Below, piece by piece: positions 34,837-43,435 of a stretch of DNA of 64,000 nt (the stretch's first letter is position 1; every line of letters begins with the position of its first letter). A program made the position numbers and the translations under genes. The stretch is from an uncultured Altererythrobacter sp. (GTDB lineage: Bacteria > Pseudomonadota > Alphaproteobacteria > Sphingomonadales > Sphingomonadaceae). The stretch is from positions 1,302,001-1,366,000 of the forward strand of contig CANLLZ010000001.1 in NCBI GenBank assembly GCA_947492235.1, given 5' to 3'. The notes under the pieces are model-generated. The model was not told the origin of the DNA. It saw nothing but the letters and a program-made list of their open reading frames with translations, and made no database searches.

Positions 34837-35202
34837 ATGGCTCATTACGAGCACGTGTTTCTTGCGCGTCAGGATTTGAGCCAGGCTCAGGTCGATGCAT
34901 TGGCAGCGCAAGCCACCGAAATCATCGAGAAGAACGACGGCAAGGTCACCAAGACGGAGACCTGGGGCCTCAAATCCCTCGCCTACAAGATCGACCGCAA
35001 CCGCAAGGCGCACTTCGTCCTGCTCAACATCGACGGACCCGGTTCCGTTGTCGAAGAGCTGGAGCGGCAGACCCGCATCAACGAAGACGTCATTCGCTAC
35101 ATGACCATCCGCATGGACGAGCCGGAAGAAGGCCCCAGCGTGATGATGCGCAAGAATGACCGCGACAACAAGAAGCGCCGCGACCGTGAGGAGCGTAACT
35201 GA
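34837..35202 (+). CDS. rpsF: 30S ribosomal protein bS6
   Basis: Small-subunit protein S6, 121 residues. The start [15 protein letters not shown] and the segment [26 protein letters not shown] are typical, as is MTIRMDE near residue 90. The tail is charged ([16 protein letters not shown]) and ends in Asn, not in the Glu residues that RimK extends in E. coli. AAAGGAAG precedes the ATG. The stop overlaps the rpsR start by 1 bp (TGATG). Confidence 0.97.
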   Translation: MAHYEHVFLARQDLSQAQVDALAAQATEIIEKNDGKVTKTETWGLKSLAYKIDRNRKAHFVLLNIDGPGSVVEELERQTRINEDVIRYMTIRMDEPEEGPSVMMRKNDRDNKKRRDREERN

Positions 35203-35426
35203 TGGCCCGTCCGTTTTTCCGCCGCCGCAAGTCCTGCCCGTTCTCGGGCGAGGATGCACCGAAGATCGATTACAAAGACGTCCGTCTGCTGCAGGGCTTC
35301 ATGTCCGAGCGTGGCAAGATCGTGCCGTCCCGTATCACCGCAGTTTCGGCCAAGAAGCAGCGCGAACTCGCCAAGGCGATCAAGCGTGCGCGTCACATCG
35401 GCCTGCTGCCCTACCTCGTGAAGTAA
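35202..35426 (+). CDS. rpsR: 30S ribosomal protein bS18
   Basis: S18, 74 residues, partner of S6 on the 30S platform. [23 protein letters not shown] and [14 protein letters not shown] are diagnostic. It is coupled to rpsF by TGATG and lies 13 bp before rplI. Confidence 0.97.
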   Translation: MARPFFRRRKSCPFSGEDAPKIDYKDVRLLQGFMSERGKIVPSRITAVSAKKQRELAKAIKRARHIGLLPYLVK

Positions 35427-35439
35427 GGGAGAAGACAAG

Positions 35440-36108
35440 ATGGATATCATTCTCCTCGAGAGGATCGGCAATCTCGGCACGATCGGTGACGTTGTCACCG
35501 TGAAGGACGGCTATGCCCGCAACTTCCTGTTGCCGCAGAAGAAGGCGCTGCGCGCCAACGAAGCCAACAAGAAAGTGTTCGAAGCCAACCGCGAGCGTCT
35601 TGAAAAAGAAAACGCCGAGCGCCGCGTCGAAGCCGAAGCAAGCGGCAAGGAGCTTGACGGCACCGAAGTCGTGCTGCTGCGCGCTTCCTCCAACGCCGGC
35701 CAGCTCTATGGTTCGGTCAACGTCCGCGACATCGTCGCCGGTCTGGCCGAGAAAGGCCACGAGGTCGACAAGAAGCGCGTCATTCTCGGCAGCCCGATCA
35801 AGATGATCGGCATGCACGATGTGACTGTGGCCCTGCACCCCGAAGTCCACGTGACGGTGAAGGCAAATGTCGCCCGTTCCGAAGACGAAGCGGAACTGCA
35901 GAGCCAGGGGGTCGACGTTCTCGCCCAGCTGTTCGAAGAAGAGCAGAAGGAAATCGAGGACGCCGCCGCAGCTCAGCAGCGCGATCCGACTCTGGAGCCG
36001 GGCGAAATTCCCGCCGACATGCTGGAAGACGGTGTCAGCACCGAAGAAGGTACAACCGAGACCGAAGCTCTGGTGGAAGAAACCAAGCCGGAAACGGGCG
36101 AAGGTTAA
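35440..36108 (+). CDS. rplI: 50S ribosomal protein bL9
   Basis: L9, 222 residues. The N-terminal domain ([32 protein letters not shown]) is unmistakable. The long connecting helix (about 40-75) leads to the C-terminal domain ([12 protein letters not shown] and [13 protein letters not shown]). It is about 70 residues longer than the E. coli protein because of an acidic Glu-rich tail (residues 155-222), as in other alphaproteobacteria. It ends the S6-S18-L9 operon, followed by a strong terminator. Confidence 0.97.
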   Translation: MDIILLERIGNLGTIGDVVTVKDGYARNFLLPQKKALRANEANKKVFEANRERLEKENAERRVEAEASGKELDGTEVVLLRASSNAGQLYGSVNVRDIVAGLAEKGHEVDKKRVILGSPIKMIGMHDVTVALHPEVHVTVKANVARSEDEAELQSQGVDVLAQLFEEEQKEIEDAAAAQQRDPTLEPGEIPADMLEDGVSTEEGTTETEALVEETKPETGEG

Positions 36109-36151
36109 CCCCGGGTTCTTGTACCTGATCCAACAGGCTCAATGATAAAAG

Positions 36152-36186
36152 GGGCGCGGTGCGAATGGGCACCGCGCCCTTTTTTG
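36152..36186 (+). terminator. intrinsic terminator of the rpsF-rpsR-rplI operon
   Basis: A perfect 11-bp stem, GGGCGCGGTGC and GCACCGCGCCC, with a 6-base loop (gaatgg) and a run of seven T. It lies 44 bp after rplI. Confidence 0.93.
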
Positions 36187-36243
36187 TAAGAGCAGCCCGG
36201 ATGGGGTGCGGAATATCAAACGAGCGGCTAAGGCGTGCAGGCA

Positions 36244-37683
36244 ATGACAGACATCCCCGCAATCATCGAAGAACTCGCCCAGATTTATGACGCGGCGGTC
36301 GCCCGTCTGCGCAGCGACATCCTCGCCTATGCCCGCAGCGGCGATCTGCCCTCGAAAGAGCGGCGCAGCGACGGGTCCTACGCCTATCCCGAACTCGTGC
36401 TGTCCTATCGCGGCGAGGAACCGCGCTCGGAACGCAGCCGCGCCTTTGGCCGGTTCAATATTGCCGGCACCTACGCCACCACCATCACGCGCCCGAAAAT
36501 GTTCGCCGATTACCTGACCGAGCAGCTGACCCTGATTGTCGAGGATTACGATGTCGACGTTAAGGTCCGGTCATCGCGGCAGGAAATTCCCTTCCCCTAT
36601 GTGCTGGACGGTGATGCGGGCAAGGAGCTGGCAGGCATCTCGCCCCAGCTGATCGCGCGGCATTTCCCGCACACCGATCTGGCTGATATCGGCGACGAGT
36701 TGGCCGACGGGATCGAGCTGGACGAACCCGATCAGACCATCCCGCTTTCGCTGTTCGACGGCCTGCGGACCGATTTCAGCCTAGCGCGTCTGGCGCATTA
36801 CACCGGCACCTCCACCGACCACTTCCAGCGCTTCATCCTGTTCACGAACTATCACCGCTATGTCGATGAATTCGTGGACTGGGCGGGCGCGCAACTGGGG
36901 CAGAATGGCTACACGGCGCTGGCCGGGGCTGGCGGGTTGTATCTCGATCAGCCAACCAGCAATGCCCGTGCGCAATTGTCCGACACGGCGTGGCGCAAGC
37001 ACCAGATGCCAGCCTATCACCTGGTCGGCGAAGGACGCGGCGGAATTACGCTGGTGAATATCGGCGTCGGGCCGAGCAATGCGAAGACGATCTGCGACCA
37101 TCTGGCGGTTCTGCGCCCCGAAGCATGGCTGATGATTGGCCATTGCGGCGGGCTACGCGGCAGCCAGCGGATCGGCGATTACGTCCTCGCCCACGCCTAT
37201 TTGCGCGATGACCATGTGCTCGACCCGGTCCTGCCGCCCGAAATCCCCCTCCCCGCCATTGCCGAGGTCCAGCAGGCCCTCGTCGGCGCAGCGAGTGCAG
37301 TGTCGGGCGAAGGCGAGGCGAATTTGAAGCAGCGCATGCGCACCGGCACCGTGGTGACGACCGACGACCGCAACTGGGAACTGCGCTACTCCGACAGCGC
37401 GCGGCGCCTCTCGCTCAGCCGCGCGGTCGGCATCGACATGGAAAGCGCCACCATCGCCGCCCAAGGCTACCGCTTCCGCGTCCCCTACGGCACGCTCCTG
37501 TGTGTATCGGACAAGCCGCTGCACGGCGAGATCAAGCTGCCGGGACAGGCGAACACCTTCTACGAAGAAGCCATCGCGGCGCATTTGCAGATCGGCGTGA
37601 CCGCGTGCGGATTGCTGAAAGAAGAGGGCCAGCGGCTGCACTCGCGCAAATTGCGCGCGTTCAACGAGCCGCCGTTCAGGTAG
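36244..37683 (+). CDS. amn: AMP nucleosidase
   Basis: Splits AMP to adenine and ribose 5-phosphate, helping control the adenylate pool. It has 479 residues. The N-terminal regulatory domain has SYRGEEPRSERSRAFGRFNIAGTYATTITRP. The C-terminal phosphorylase-like domain has VNIGVGPSNAKTICDHLAVLRP, MIGHCGGLRGSQRIGDYVLA, and MESATIAAQGYRFRVPYGTLLCVSDKPLHGEIK. I start at ATG 36244, with AAGG 10 bp upstream; a GTG at 36235 would add three residues but overlaps that site. It stands alone after the L9 terminator. Confidence 0.93.
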   Translation: MTDIPAIIEELAQIYDAAVARLRSDILAYARSGDLPSKERRSDGSYAYPELVLSYRGEEPRSERSRAFGRFNIAGTYATTITRPKMFADYLTEQLTLIVEDYDVDVKVRSSRQEIPFPYVLDGDAGKELAGISPQLIARHFPHTDLADIGDELADGIELDEPDQTIPLSLFDGLRTDFSLARLAHYTGTSTDHFQRFILFTNYHRYVDEFVDWAGAQLGQNGYTALAGAGGLYLDQPTSNARAQLSDTAWRKHQMPAYHLVGEGRGGITLVNIGVGPSNAKTICDHLAVLRPEAWLMIGHCGGLRGSQRIGDYVLAHAYLRDDHVLDPVLPPEIPLPAIAEVQQALVGAASAVSGEGEANLKQRMRTGTVVTTDDRNWELRYSDSARRLSLSRAVGIDMESATIAAQGYRFRVPYGTLLCVSDKPLHGEIKLPGQANTFYEEAIAAHLQIGVTACGLLKEEGQRLHSRKLRAFNEPPFR

Positions 37684-37716
37684 TGGGGTAAAGGATTGCC
37701 CCACGAGTTACTCCGC

Positions 37717-38949
37717 TTACCTATGCGGATACCGGAAAATTTCCGAGGTGGCGCGGTGCCTCTTCCTGAAGACAGTATGACTCATGAGATCACGGTTCCA
37801 AGCGATGCGGTTTCTCCTCGGAAGATTGACGTAGGTTGCTTTCAAATAGGAAATACTCGCTGGACGAGCTGCGCCGTAAGCAAAAAATGCTTCTTGCCCA
37901 GACTTGGCCCCTCCACGGTAATTGTCACCCGCCCACTCTTCCAAAGTCGGGGTCGGACTGCCGTCCGATGATCGGCGACCAGCGTTGTCGGACAAGCTCG
38001 CGGGCGCGAGCCCATCTAGCGCACGAACGTTTCTGAATGTGACATCGCTTGCTTTGAGAGCCGCCATGAATGCGCCGTTCACCCAGTGTCGCACATCCAC
38101 ATCGGATACGCTGCCGCCATAACCCCCCACTGAATTCTCGATTATGACACCTATACCCGAAGGAGAATTGATACCATCAATGTAGCCATTGCGGATGACT
38201 GGCCTGATCGAACCATACGAGTTGACGCCATCCTCGGTCCAAGCTGTTTCACCGGGATTGATCAGCGTAAAGGTATCGAGAAGTGGTTCCAGACAGCGGT
38301 CGAACTGCACCAATTGCCCCCGCGGCAACGGCCCACGAACATCGAAACCCTCGATCCTTTCAAGCTTCGGCTTCTCAACCTTGTGCAGATAAATCGCCGA
38401 CGAACCGCGCTCCCCATAGAATCCTTCTATTTTCAGTCCTTTGGTGCCTGTGGCATATAGATTCACGCGGTAGGCAGGATTGACGCCGACATGGGCTCCT
38501 CGGCTCGGAGCAATTCGATTGTATATGCGGGCATCCTCAACCGCGACTCTTGCACCGCCAATTATCTGAATTCCCCTGCCCTGCTCGTACTCAATAACGA
38601 CATTTCTAATCATGACGTCTTGGGCATTGAGCACACGGATCCCATCGTCGGTTCCACTGACCCGTATGTGCAAGTTCTCGATAACCGCCCCATCGTCTTC
38701 AACGATTACTTGGCCCGACGATTCCAGAGGAGGTAATGGCGGTATCAGTTCGATAGAAGGTTCATCGGGCACTGCGCCCGGCGATAATTCGTCAAATCCA
38801 ATAGCGCTCGCAAATTCGCTAGGGTCCGAAACTCCGTAAAAGCTAGCGGTTGGAGGAGTATGCGGTTCCTCAAAAAAGCTGCCAGTGGCAGCAGCGGAAA
38901 TGACTCCAAGTCCTAACAGAGCACCGCCGACTTGAAGTCGATAATACAT
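37717..38949 (-). CDS. secreted right-handed parallel beta-helix protein
   Basis: A 410-residue exported protein with a signal segment (GGALLGLGVISAAATGS) and a Pro-rich spacer (residues 40-75). A repeated beta-helix pattern follows (about 80-330): AVIENLHIRVSG, DVMIRNVVIEYEQG, ARVAVEDARIYN, KGLKIEGFYGE, IRPVIRNGYIDG. Such folds are common in polysaccharide lyases, epimerases and phage tailspikes, but I see no catalytic signature. Base composition is less GC-rich than in the neighbours, suggesting recent acquisition. The convergent AMP nucleosidase ends 33 bp away. The 225 bp upstream (38950-39174) hold no gene I can support. Confidence 0.7.
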   Translation of the reverse strand: MYYRLQVGGALLGLGVISAAATGSFFEEPHTPPTASFYGVSDPSEFASAIGFDELSPGAVPDEPSIELIPPLPPLESSGQVIVEDDGAVIENLHIRVSGTDDGIRVLNAQDVMIRNVVIEYEQGRGIQIIGGARVAVEDARIYNRIAPSRGAHVGVNPAYRVNLYATGTKGLKIEGFYGERGSSAIYLHKVEKPKLERIEGFDVRGPLPRGQLVQFDRCLEPLLDTFTLINPGETAWTEDGVNSYGSIRPVIRNGYIDGINSPSGIGVIIENSVGGYGGSVSDVDVRHWVNGAFMAALKASDVTFRNVRALDGLAPASLSDNAGRRSSDGSPTPTLEEWAGDNYRGGAKSGQEAFFAYGAARPASISYLKATYVNLPRRNRIAWNRDLMSHTVFRKRHRATSEIFRYPHR

Positions 38950-39174
38950 GAGTCACTCCCGAATGCATATGGTGCACTCAGCAATGGACTCTCGCTCATT
39001 ATTAAGTAATCAGGGAAAGCACGTAATCCTGCAAGGCTCCCTCAAGCCACCTGAATTATCTCCTGCATTTCGTCATATTCTTGACGGCCCGTACGTTTTC
39101 TCAGACGAAGTCGAAAATTATTCGAGCGTTGCCGTCGCCCTGCGTGGCTCGCCATGAGAATATGGGTCTGAGAC

Positions 39175-39999
39175 CTAATACTTCACATGCGTCGTATACC
39201 CACCATCGACGGTCAGGTTCTCGCCCATGATCCAGCTTGCGCGGTCGCTTGCGAGGAAGACGATGGCGTTGGCGATTTCCTCCGGGCGGCCGAAGCGGCC
39301 CGCCGGGTGGCGCGACAGGTTGTGCGCGTAATAATCGGGCATTGCGTCCTTCAGGAAGCCCCAGCTGCCGTCGGCAATCTCGGTCGGGCCAGGGCATACG
39401 GTGTTCGCGCGGATGCCTTCGGCCATGTATTTGTGCGCCAGCTGGTGGACGTAGTTGATCAGCGCGGCCTTCATCGCGGAGTAGCTGAAGGAATCGCCGA
39501 ACGGGTGGTCCTCCAGCGCCGAGACGCTGCCGGTCTGCACGAAAGCCCCGCCGCCCGCCTTGCGGAAGAAAGGCAGCGCCGCCTCGAACATCGCCACAGA
39601 GGACATCAAGTCGACATTGTAATTCACGTCCCAGCCCTCGCGGCTGGCGGGCTTTCCGCCCAGCGCGCTGGCGTTGGAGACGGCGATGTCGATCCCGCCC
39701 ATCCGCTCGCCCGCCCCCGCGACCCAGCCGCGCACCGCCTGCTCGTCGCCGCAATCGACGGTGTCGCCATGCACCTCGCCGAATTGCGAGAGGTATTCGA
39801 CCGCCTCGGCCACGCCCTCCTGCGCCAGCGGTTGGCCCGGGCCCTGCTCTCCGCCATCGAACTGCGCCCCTGCCCTGGCGCGGCGGCCGCATAGCGAGAC
39901 GATAGCGCCTTCTTCTAGAAACGTGCGCGCCGTCACTCGTCCGATACCGCGCGTGGCGGCGCTGATAATGACCTTTTTGCCCGCAAGCCCCAGATCCAT
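39175..39999 (-). CDS. SDR family NAD(P)-dependent oxidoreductase
   Basis: A 274-residue short-chain dehydrogenase/reductase. The cofactor loop is ISAATRGIGRVTA, in which Thr-Arg precedes GIG. Then come SNASALGG, the catalytic region QTGSVSAL and YSAMK, and a C-terminal FLASDRASWIMGENLTVDGGYT. An unusual Gly/Gln-rich stretch (residues 43-62) follows the second strand. It lies 3 bp downstream of rimK on the same strand, so the two probably share a transcript, although no functional link is obvious. Substrate unknown. Confidence 0.82.
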   Translation of the reverse strand: MDLGLAGKKVIISAATRGIGRVTARTFLEEGAIVSLCGRRARAGAQFDGGEQGPGQPLAQEGVAEAVEYLSQFGEVHGDTVDCGDEQAVRGWVAGAGERMGGIDIAVSNASALGGKPASREGWDVNYNVDLMSSVAMFEAALPFFRKAGGGAFVQTGSVSALEDHPFGDSFSYSAMKAALINYVHQLAHKYMAEGIRANTVCPGPTEIADGSWGFLKDAMPDYYAHNLSRHPAGRFGRPEEIANAIVFLASDRASWIMGENLTVDGGYTTHVKY

Positions 40000-40002
40000 G
40001 GC

Positions 40003-40908
40003 TTAGCCCTTCCCCTTCGTCTTCGTCTTCCCGGCCTTTGCATTGCCTTCGATAAACTCGATGATCTGCCCGGCGATGTCCTTGCCGGTCGCGTTTTCGA
40101 TGCCTTCAAGGCCCGGTGAGCTGTTCACTTCCATGATCACCGGCCCGTGATTGGAGCGCAGCAGGTCCACGCCGCACACGTTCAGGCCCATCGCCTTTGC
40201 CGCGCGGACAGCGGTGGAGCGTTCTTCGGGGGTGATCTTGATCAGCTCTGCCGTGCCGCCGCGGTGGAGGTTGCTGCGGAATTCGCCCTCTGCGCCCTGC
40301 CGCTTCATCGCGGCGACTACCTTGCCGCCCACTACCAGGCAGCGGATGTCGCTGCCGCCCGCTTCCTTGATAAACTCCTGAACCATGATTGCGATGTTCG
40401 CGCCGCGGAATGCTTCGATGATGGAGGCGCCGCCTTTGAGCGTTTCGGCCAGCACCACGCCGATGCCCTGCGTTCCCTCCAGCAGCTTGATTACGACCGG
40501 CGGGCCATTCACCGCCTTGATGATCTCCTCGGCCTGCTTGGGATCATTGGCGTAAGCGGTCAGCGGCAGGCCGAGGCCGTATTTCGCCATGATCTGGGTG
40601 CTGCGCAATTTGTCGCGGCTGCGGCCGATCGCTACGCTTTCGTTCAGCGGCCAGACTCCGCCCATTTCGAACTGGCGCAGGACCGCCAGACCGTATGCTG
40701 TAATCGAGGCCCCGATGCGCGGAATAATCGCCTCGTAGCCGGTCAGCGTCTCGCCCTTATACATCACCGTGGGGCGATGGCTGGCGATGTTCACCGTGCA
40801 CCGCGTGGTGTTCAGGATGTCGAGTGTGTGCCCGCGCGCCTCCGCCGCCTCGACCAGCCGCTTGTGCGAGTAGAGGTTCGGATTGCGGGCGAGCATGGCC
40901 ATTTTCAT
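40003..40908 (-). CDS. rimK: RimK-type ATP-grasp glutamate ligase
   Basis: A 301-residue ATP-grasp enzyme of the RimK family, which adds Glu residues to the C terminus of S6 in E. coli. Motifs: [23 protein letters not shown] at the start, [70 protein letters not shown], and [19 protein letters not shown]. It is near full identity in motif regions to what I recall of E. coli RimK. It is coupled by ATGA to the upstream protease-like gene. The S6 encoded at 34837-35202 ends in Asn, so its target here is uncertain. Confidence 0.92.
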   Translation of the reverse strand: MKMAMLARNPNLYSHKRLVEAAEARGHTLDILNTTRCTVNIASHRPTVMYKGETLTGYEAIIPRIGASITAYGLAVLRQFEMGGVWPLNESVAIGRSRDKLRSTQIMAKYGLGLPLTAYANDPKQAEEIIKAVNGPPVVIKLLEGTQGIGVVLAETLKGGASIIEAFRGANIAIMVQEFIKEAGGSDIRCLVVGGKVVAAMKRQGAEGEFRSNLHRGGTAELIKITPEERSTAVRAAKAMGLNVCGVDLLRSNHGPVIMEVNSSPGLEGIENATGKDIAGQIIEFIEGNAKAGKTKTKGKG

Positions 40909-41372
40909 GGGTGTTTACCTTTCATCGGGTCCTGCCCGGGATCTTTCTGAAGCCACGAATGGCCGGAATCGACGACGAAGCGGCGGCGCAGGGAGGACCT
41001 GCCCACCAGCATGGGAAATTGCATATCGGACCTGTCGGCAAGGCTGATCTCGGCCCGGAAGGACAATGTGCCGATCTTGAGCGGCGTCTTGATGACATAG
41101 CGGTTTTGCGTCTCGCCGTTGGAGCTGGTGACGCCGCGCACGTCAACGTGGATCGCCTCGCATTCATGCCGAACCCCGCCCCAGTCCACCGCAAACCGGA
41201 CGAAGCGCTCTCCATCGCGCTCGAAATCCTCGATGACTTCGGCATGGAGAGAGGATGTGCGCGCACCAGTGTCGATCTTGGCAGGGATGCCGGTAAGGCC
41301 CAGCTCCGGCAGATCGACCAGCTCGCGCCAGCCGACCAATCGCATCTTTTTGAGCCTTTTGTCGTCGCTCAT
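40905..41372 (-). CDS. RimB-like / retropepsin-like aspartic protease partner of RimK
   Basis: A 155-residue protein of the family often called ATP-dependent zinc protease. [34 protein letters not shown] contains the DTGA triad typical of retropepsin-like aspartic proteases. [19 protein letters not shown] near the end fits the second conserved block. It lies just upstream of rimK with an ATGA overlap, the same pairing seen in pseudomonads, where RimB controls RimK. Its stop side and start side are both coupled (YncE-like gene upstream, ATGA), so three genes form one operon. Confidence 0.82.
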   Translation of the reverse strand: MSDDKRLKKMRLVGWRELVDLPELGLTGIPAKIDTGARTSSLHAEVIEDFERDGERFVRFAVDWGGVRHECEAIHVDVRGVTSSNGETQNRYVIKTPLKIGTLSFRAEISLADRSDMQFPMLVGRSSLRRRFVVDSGHSWLQKDPGQDPMKGKHP

Positions 41373-42427
41373 TCGGCGGTGCCCGGCAGGATGGCCATGC
41401 CATCACCGCCCTCACCCGTCGCCAAGCGGCGCAGAACCTCGCCGGTGCGATAATCGACCTCGGCAACCGTGTTCGTGCCGGTTTCCGCGACATAGATGCG
41501 CTCCCCGTCGGCCGACCAAAGGATCGTGACCTGAGCGCGCTTTGTGGCATTCGCCCGGTCGTCGACAGCAATCGAGCGCACGGCCTGCGCGCTCGCCAGA
41601 TCAATCACCGTCAGCGAAGTATCGCCCAGATCGGAGGTGACCGCCACATCACCTTGCGGCCTGATCGCGAGCCTCAGCGGGAACACGCCGGTATCCACTT
41701 CGCTGCGAATTTCCAGCGTCATGGGATCGAGCGCAAAGGCCTTGTTGCTGCGCCGAGCGCTGACCCACAACGTTTTGCCATCGGGCGTCAGCGCAATGCC
41801 TTCCGGCTCGATCCCGACCTCTACCGAGCGCGGAGCACGGCGGGTCTTGAGGTCCACCAGCGTGACTGTCTTCGATCCCAGATCGGTGGTCCAGGCGTGA
41901 TTGCCATCTGGCGATACGGCCAGCATGTGGCTGCCATCTCGGCCGGTAGCATACTCAAATTGCTTGGGCGCAACCGATAGCGGATCCTTGATCCAGTAAA
42001 TCGATTTGCGCCCCTCGGCGGTGACATACAAATCGCCATTCGGATGCCACACGATGCCATGGGGCTGCGCATTTTCTCCGAGCAGAAGCCGCTGGGCGAC
42101 GAGGCTGCGCGTCGTCTCGAAAATGATAATCTGAGTGCCACCATAACAGGCCAGCGCCACGTGCCCGCCATCCGGCGATACCGCCAACTCGTGCGGGTTC
42201 TTGCAAGCTGAAACGCGGAATTGCTCTTCCCCGCTGGCCAAGTCGATCTGCGACAGCGTGTTCCCACGCTTGTTCGCCACAAAAAGCGTGCCGGTGACGG
42301 CGCTGCTCGCAGTAGGAGCAAGCGAGCTGTTTTGCGTCTGCGCACAGGCGGCAAGCGCGAGCGCCGGAGCGGTGATTGCGAGCAAGCGTGCGGACAAGCG
42401 AACGGTGCGAGATGCGGCAATTTTCAT
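41369..42427 (-). CDS. YncE-like beta-propeller lipoprotein
   Basis: A 352-residue protein with a lipobox (ALALAAC, Cys near residue 27), so it is probably lipid-anchored to a membrane. The rest is a seven-bladed propeller of the YncE/YVTN type, with repeats such as LFVANKRGNTLSQIDLASGE, ELAVSPDGGHVALAC and VYVTAEGRKSIYWI-like strands, and ending IYVAETGTNTVAEVDYRTGE. These proteins bind ligands or DNA in other bacteria; the role here is unknown. ATG 42427 is preferred over GTG 42433. It overlaps the RimB-like gene by ATGA, which is an odd operon partner for a periplasmic protein. Confidence 0.8.
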   Translation of the reverse strand: MKIAASRTVRLSARLLAITAPALALAACAQTQNSSLAPTASSAVTGTLFVANKRGNTLSQIDLASGEEQFRVSACKNPHELAVSPDGGHVALACYGGTQIIIFETTRSLVAQRLLLGENAQPHGIVWHPNGDLYVTAEGRKSIYWIKDPLSVAPKQFEYATGRDGSHMLAVSPDGNHAWTTDLGSKTVTLVDLKTRRAPRSVEVGIEPEGIALTPDGKTLWVSARRSNKAFALDPMTLEIRSEVDTGVFPLRLAIRPQGDVAVTSDLGDTSLTVIDLASAQAVRSIAVDDRANATKRAQVTILWSADGERIYVAETGTNTVAEVDYRTGEVLRRLATGEGGDGMAILPGTAE

Positions 42428-42702
42428 AGACACATCATAGACAAGCCATGCCTCGCATCATAGCCCAGGGGAGAATTGAAATTTTTTTCGCAAGCGGCGG
42501 GAACCGATCTGGCGACGTGATGTTATGACATTGCGGGACCGGGCCCCTCTGGCGCGCACCATCGGGTGCACGTGATGTCGGACCGCATCGACTGTGTTTC
42601 AGAGGCGGCCGTTCACCAAGCGTGAAGCCCCTCAGCAAAACCAGACGATCCGAATTCACACTTGGACCGCCGCGAAACAGCGGCGGCCGCGGAGGTTTTG
42701 TA

Positions 42703-43275
42703 ATGAAGAAGATATTGATGGTTCCCGCCCTCGGCGCAGCAACGCTTGCTCTGGCCGCTTGCGGTGAAACCGGTGCGACCGATGATGCCATGGCATCCAC
42801 CGAAGGCGCGATCACCGCTGCCGAAGTAGAAGCCGCACAGCAGGCATGGGGCGAAGGCATTGTCGCCATCGGCCAGGTCTTCACCGAAGAAGGCGATTAC
42901 AGCGCCCGCGCAACCGAGCACATCAACACGCACTATGCCTATGGCGACGATCAGACGATCCTGTTCAAGCCCACGCTGGCAGCCGAAGACCAGTTCCGCG
43001 AAAGCTTCGATGAAGCGCTGAGCTATTTCGTCGGCACCGAAGGCACCGAAGATGGCGGCTTTGCCATCGCGCCTTACACCGCTGTGCGGTGGGAAAATAA
43101 TGGCACCATCATCGATGAAGATGGCGACATGGCGATGGCCATGGGCAACTACTACTTCACCGGCACGGACGGCGCGGAGACGAAGGTGGAATACACCTTT
43201 GGCTATGAAAAAGACGACGCAGGCGATCTGAAGATCGTGCTGCACCACAGCTCGCTGCCGTACAGCGCCAACTAA
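42703..43275 (+). CDS. NTF2-like (COG4875-type) lipoprotein
   Basis: A 190-residue lipoprotein with signal MKKILMVPALGAATLALAAC; the Cys at residue 20 is the lipid site. The domain resembles the CaMKII-association/NTF2-like fold of COG4875: QQAWGEGIVAIGQVF, then HYAYGDDQTILFKPTLAAEDQFRESFDEALSYFVG, GGFAIAPYTAVRWENN, and the C-terminal VEYTFGYEKDDAGDLKIVLHHSSLPYS. Relatives are sometimes mislabelled as phosphoribosyl-AMP cyclohydrolase; nothing here supports that. GGAGG lies 7 bp before the ATG. A GC-rich hairpin (CCGCCGC-gaaaca-GCGGCGG, 42667-42686) lies in its leader. Ligand unknown. Confidence 0.8.
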   Translation: MKKILMVPALGAATLALAACGETGATDDAMASTEGAITAAEVEAAQQAWGEGIVAIGQVFTEEGDYSARATEHINTHYAYGDDQTILFKPTLAAEDQFRESFDEALSYFVGTEGTEDGGFAIAPYTAVRWENNGTIIDEDGDMAMAMGNYYFTGTDGAETKVEYTFGYEKDDAGDLKIVLHHSSLPYSAN

Positions 43276-43356
43276 GCCTGGCCTGACGGACAGCCTACGG
43301 GCCGCAGGGGGCCTCAAACCTCCCCCTCCCCCCTTGATCCCTCTGCGGCCAAATGG

Positions 43357-43391
43357 AGCCCCCGTTGCAAGATAAGCTTGCAGCGGGGGTT
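43357..43391. terminator. long hairpin between convergent genes
   Basis: AGCCCCCGTTGCAAG and CTTGCAGCGGGGGTT form a 15-bp stem (two G-T pairs) around a short loop. It lies between the NTF2-like lipoprotein gene and the convergent M2 peptidase gene. T-runs on either strand are weak, so termination efficiency is uncertain. Confidence 0.7.
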
Positions 43392-43435
43392 CATATTTGG
43401 GGCAATGGGCGGAGAAAATGGTCAGACCGGGCGTG

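Noticed and set aside
38950-39174. Small gene upstream of the beta-helix gene (frame 38948-39157)
   Set aside because: No ribosome binding site, no recognisable sequence, and it overlaps the start of the beta-helix gene; treated as non-coding.
42703-43275. Phosphoribosyl-AMP cyclohydrolase (HisI)
   Set aside because: The protein is a lipoprotein with an NTF2-like domain and none of the HisI metal-binding cysteines; the label attached to some relatives seems wrong.
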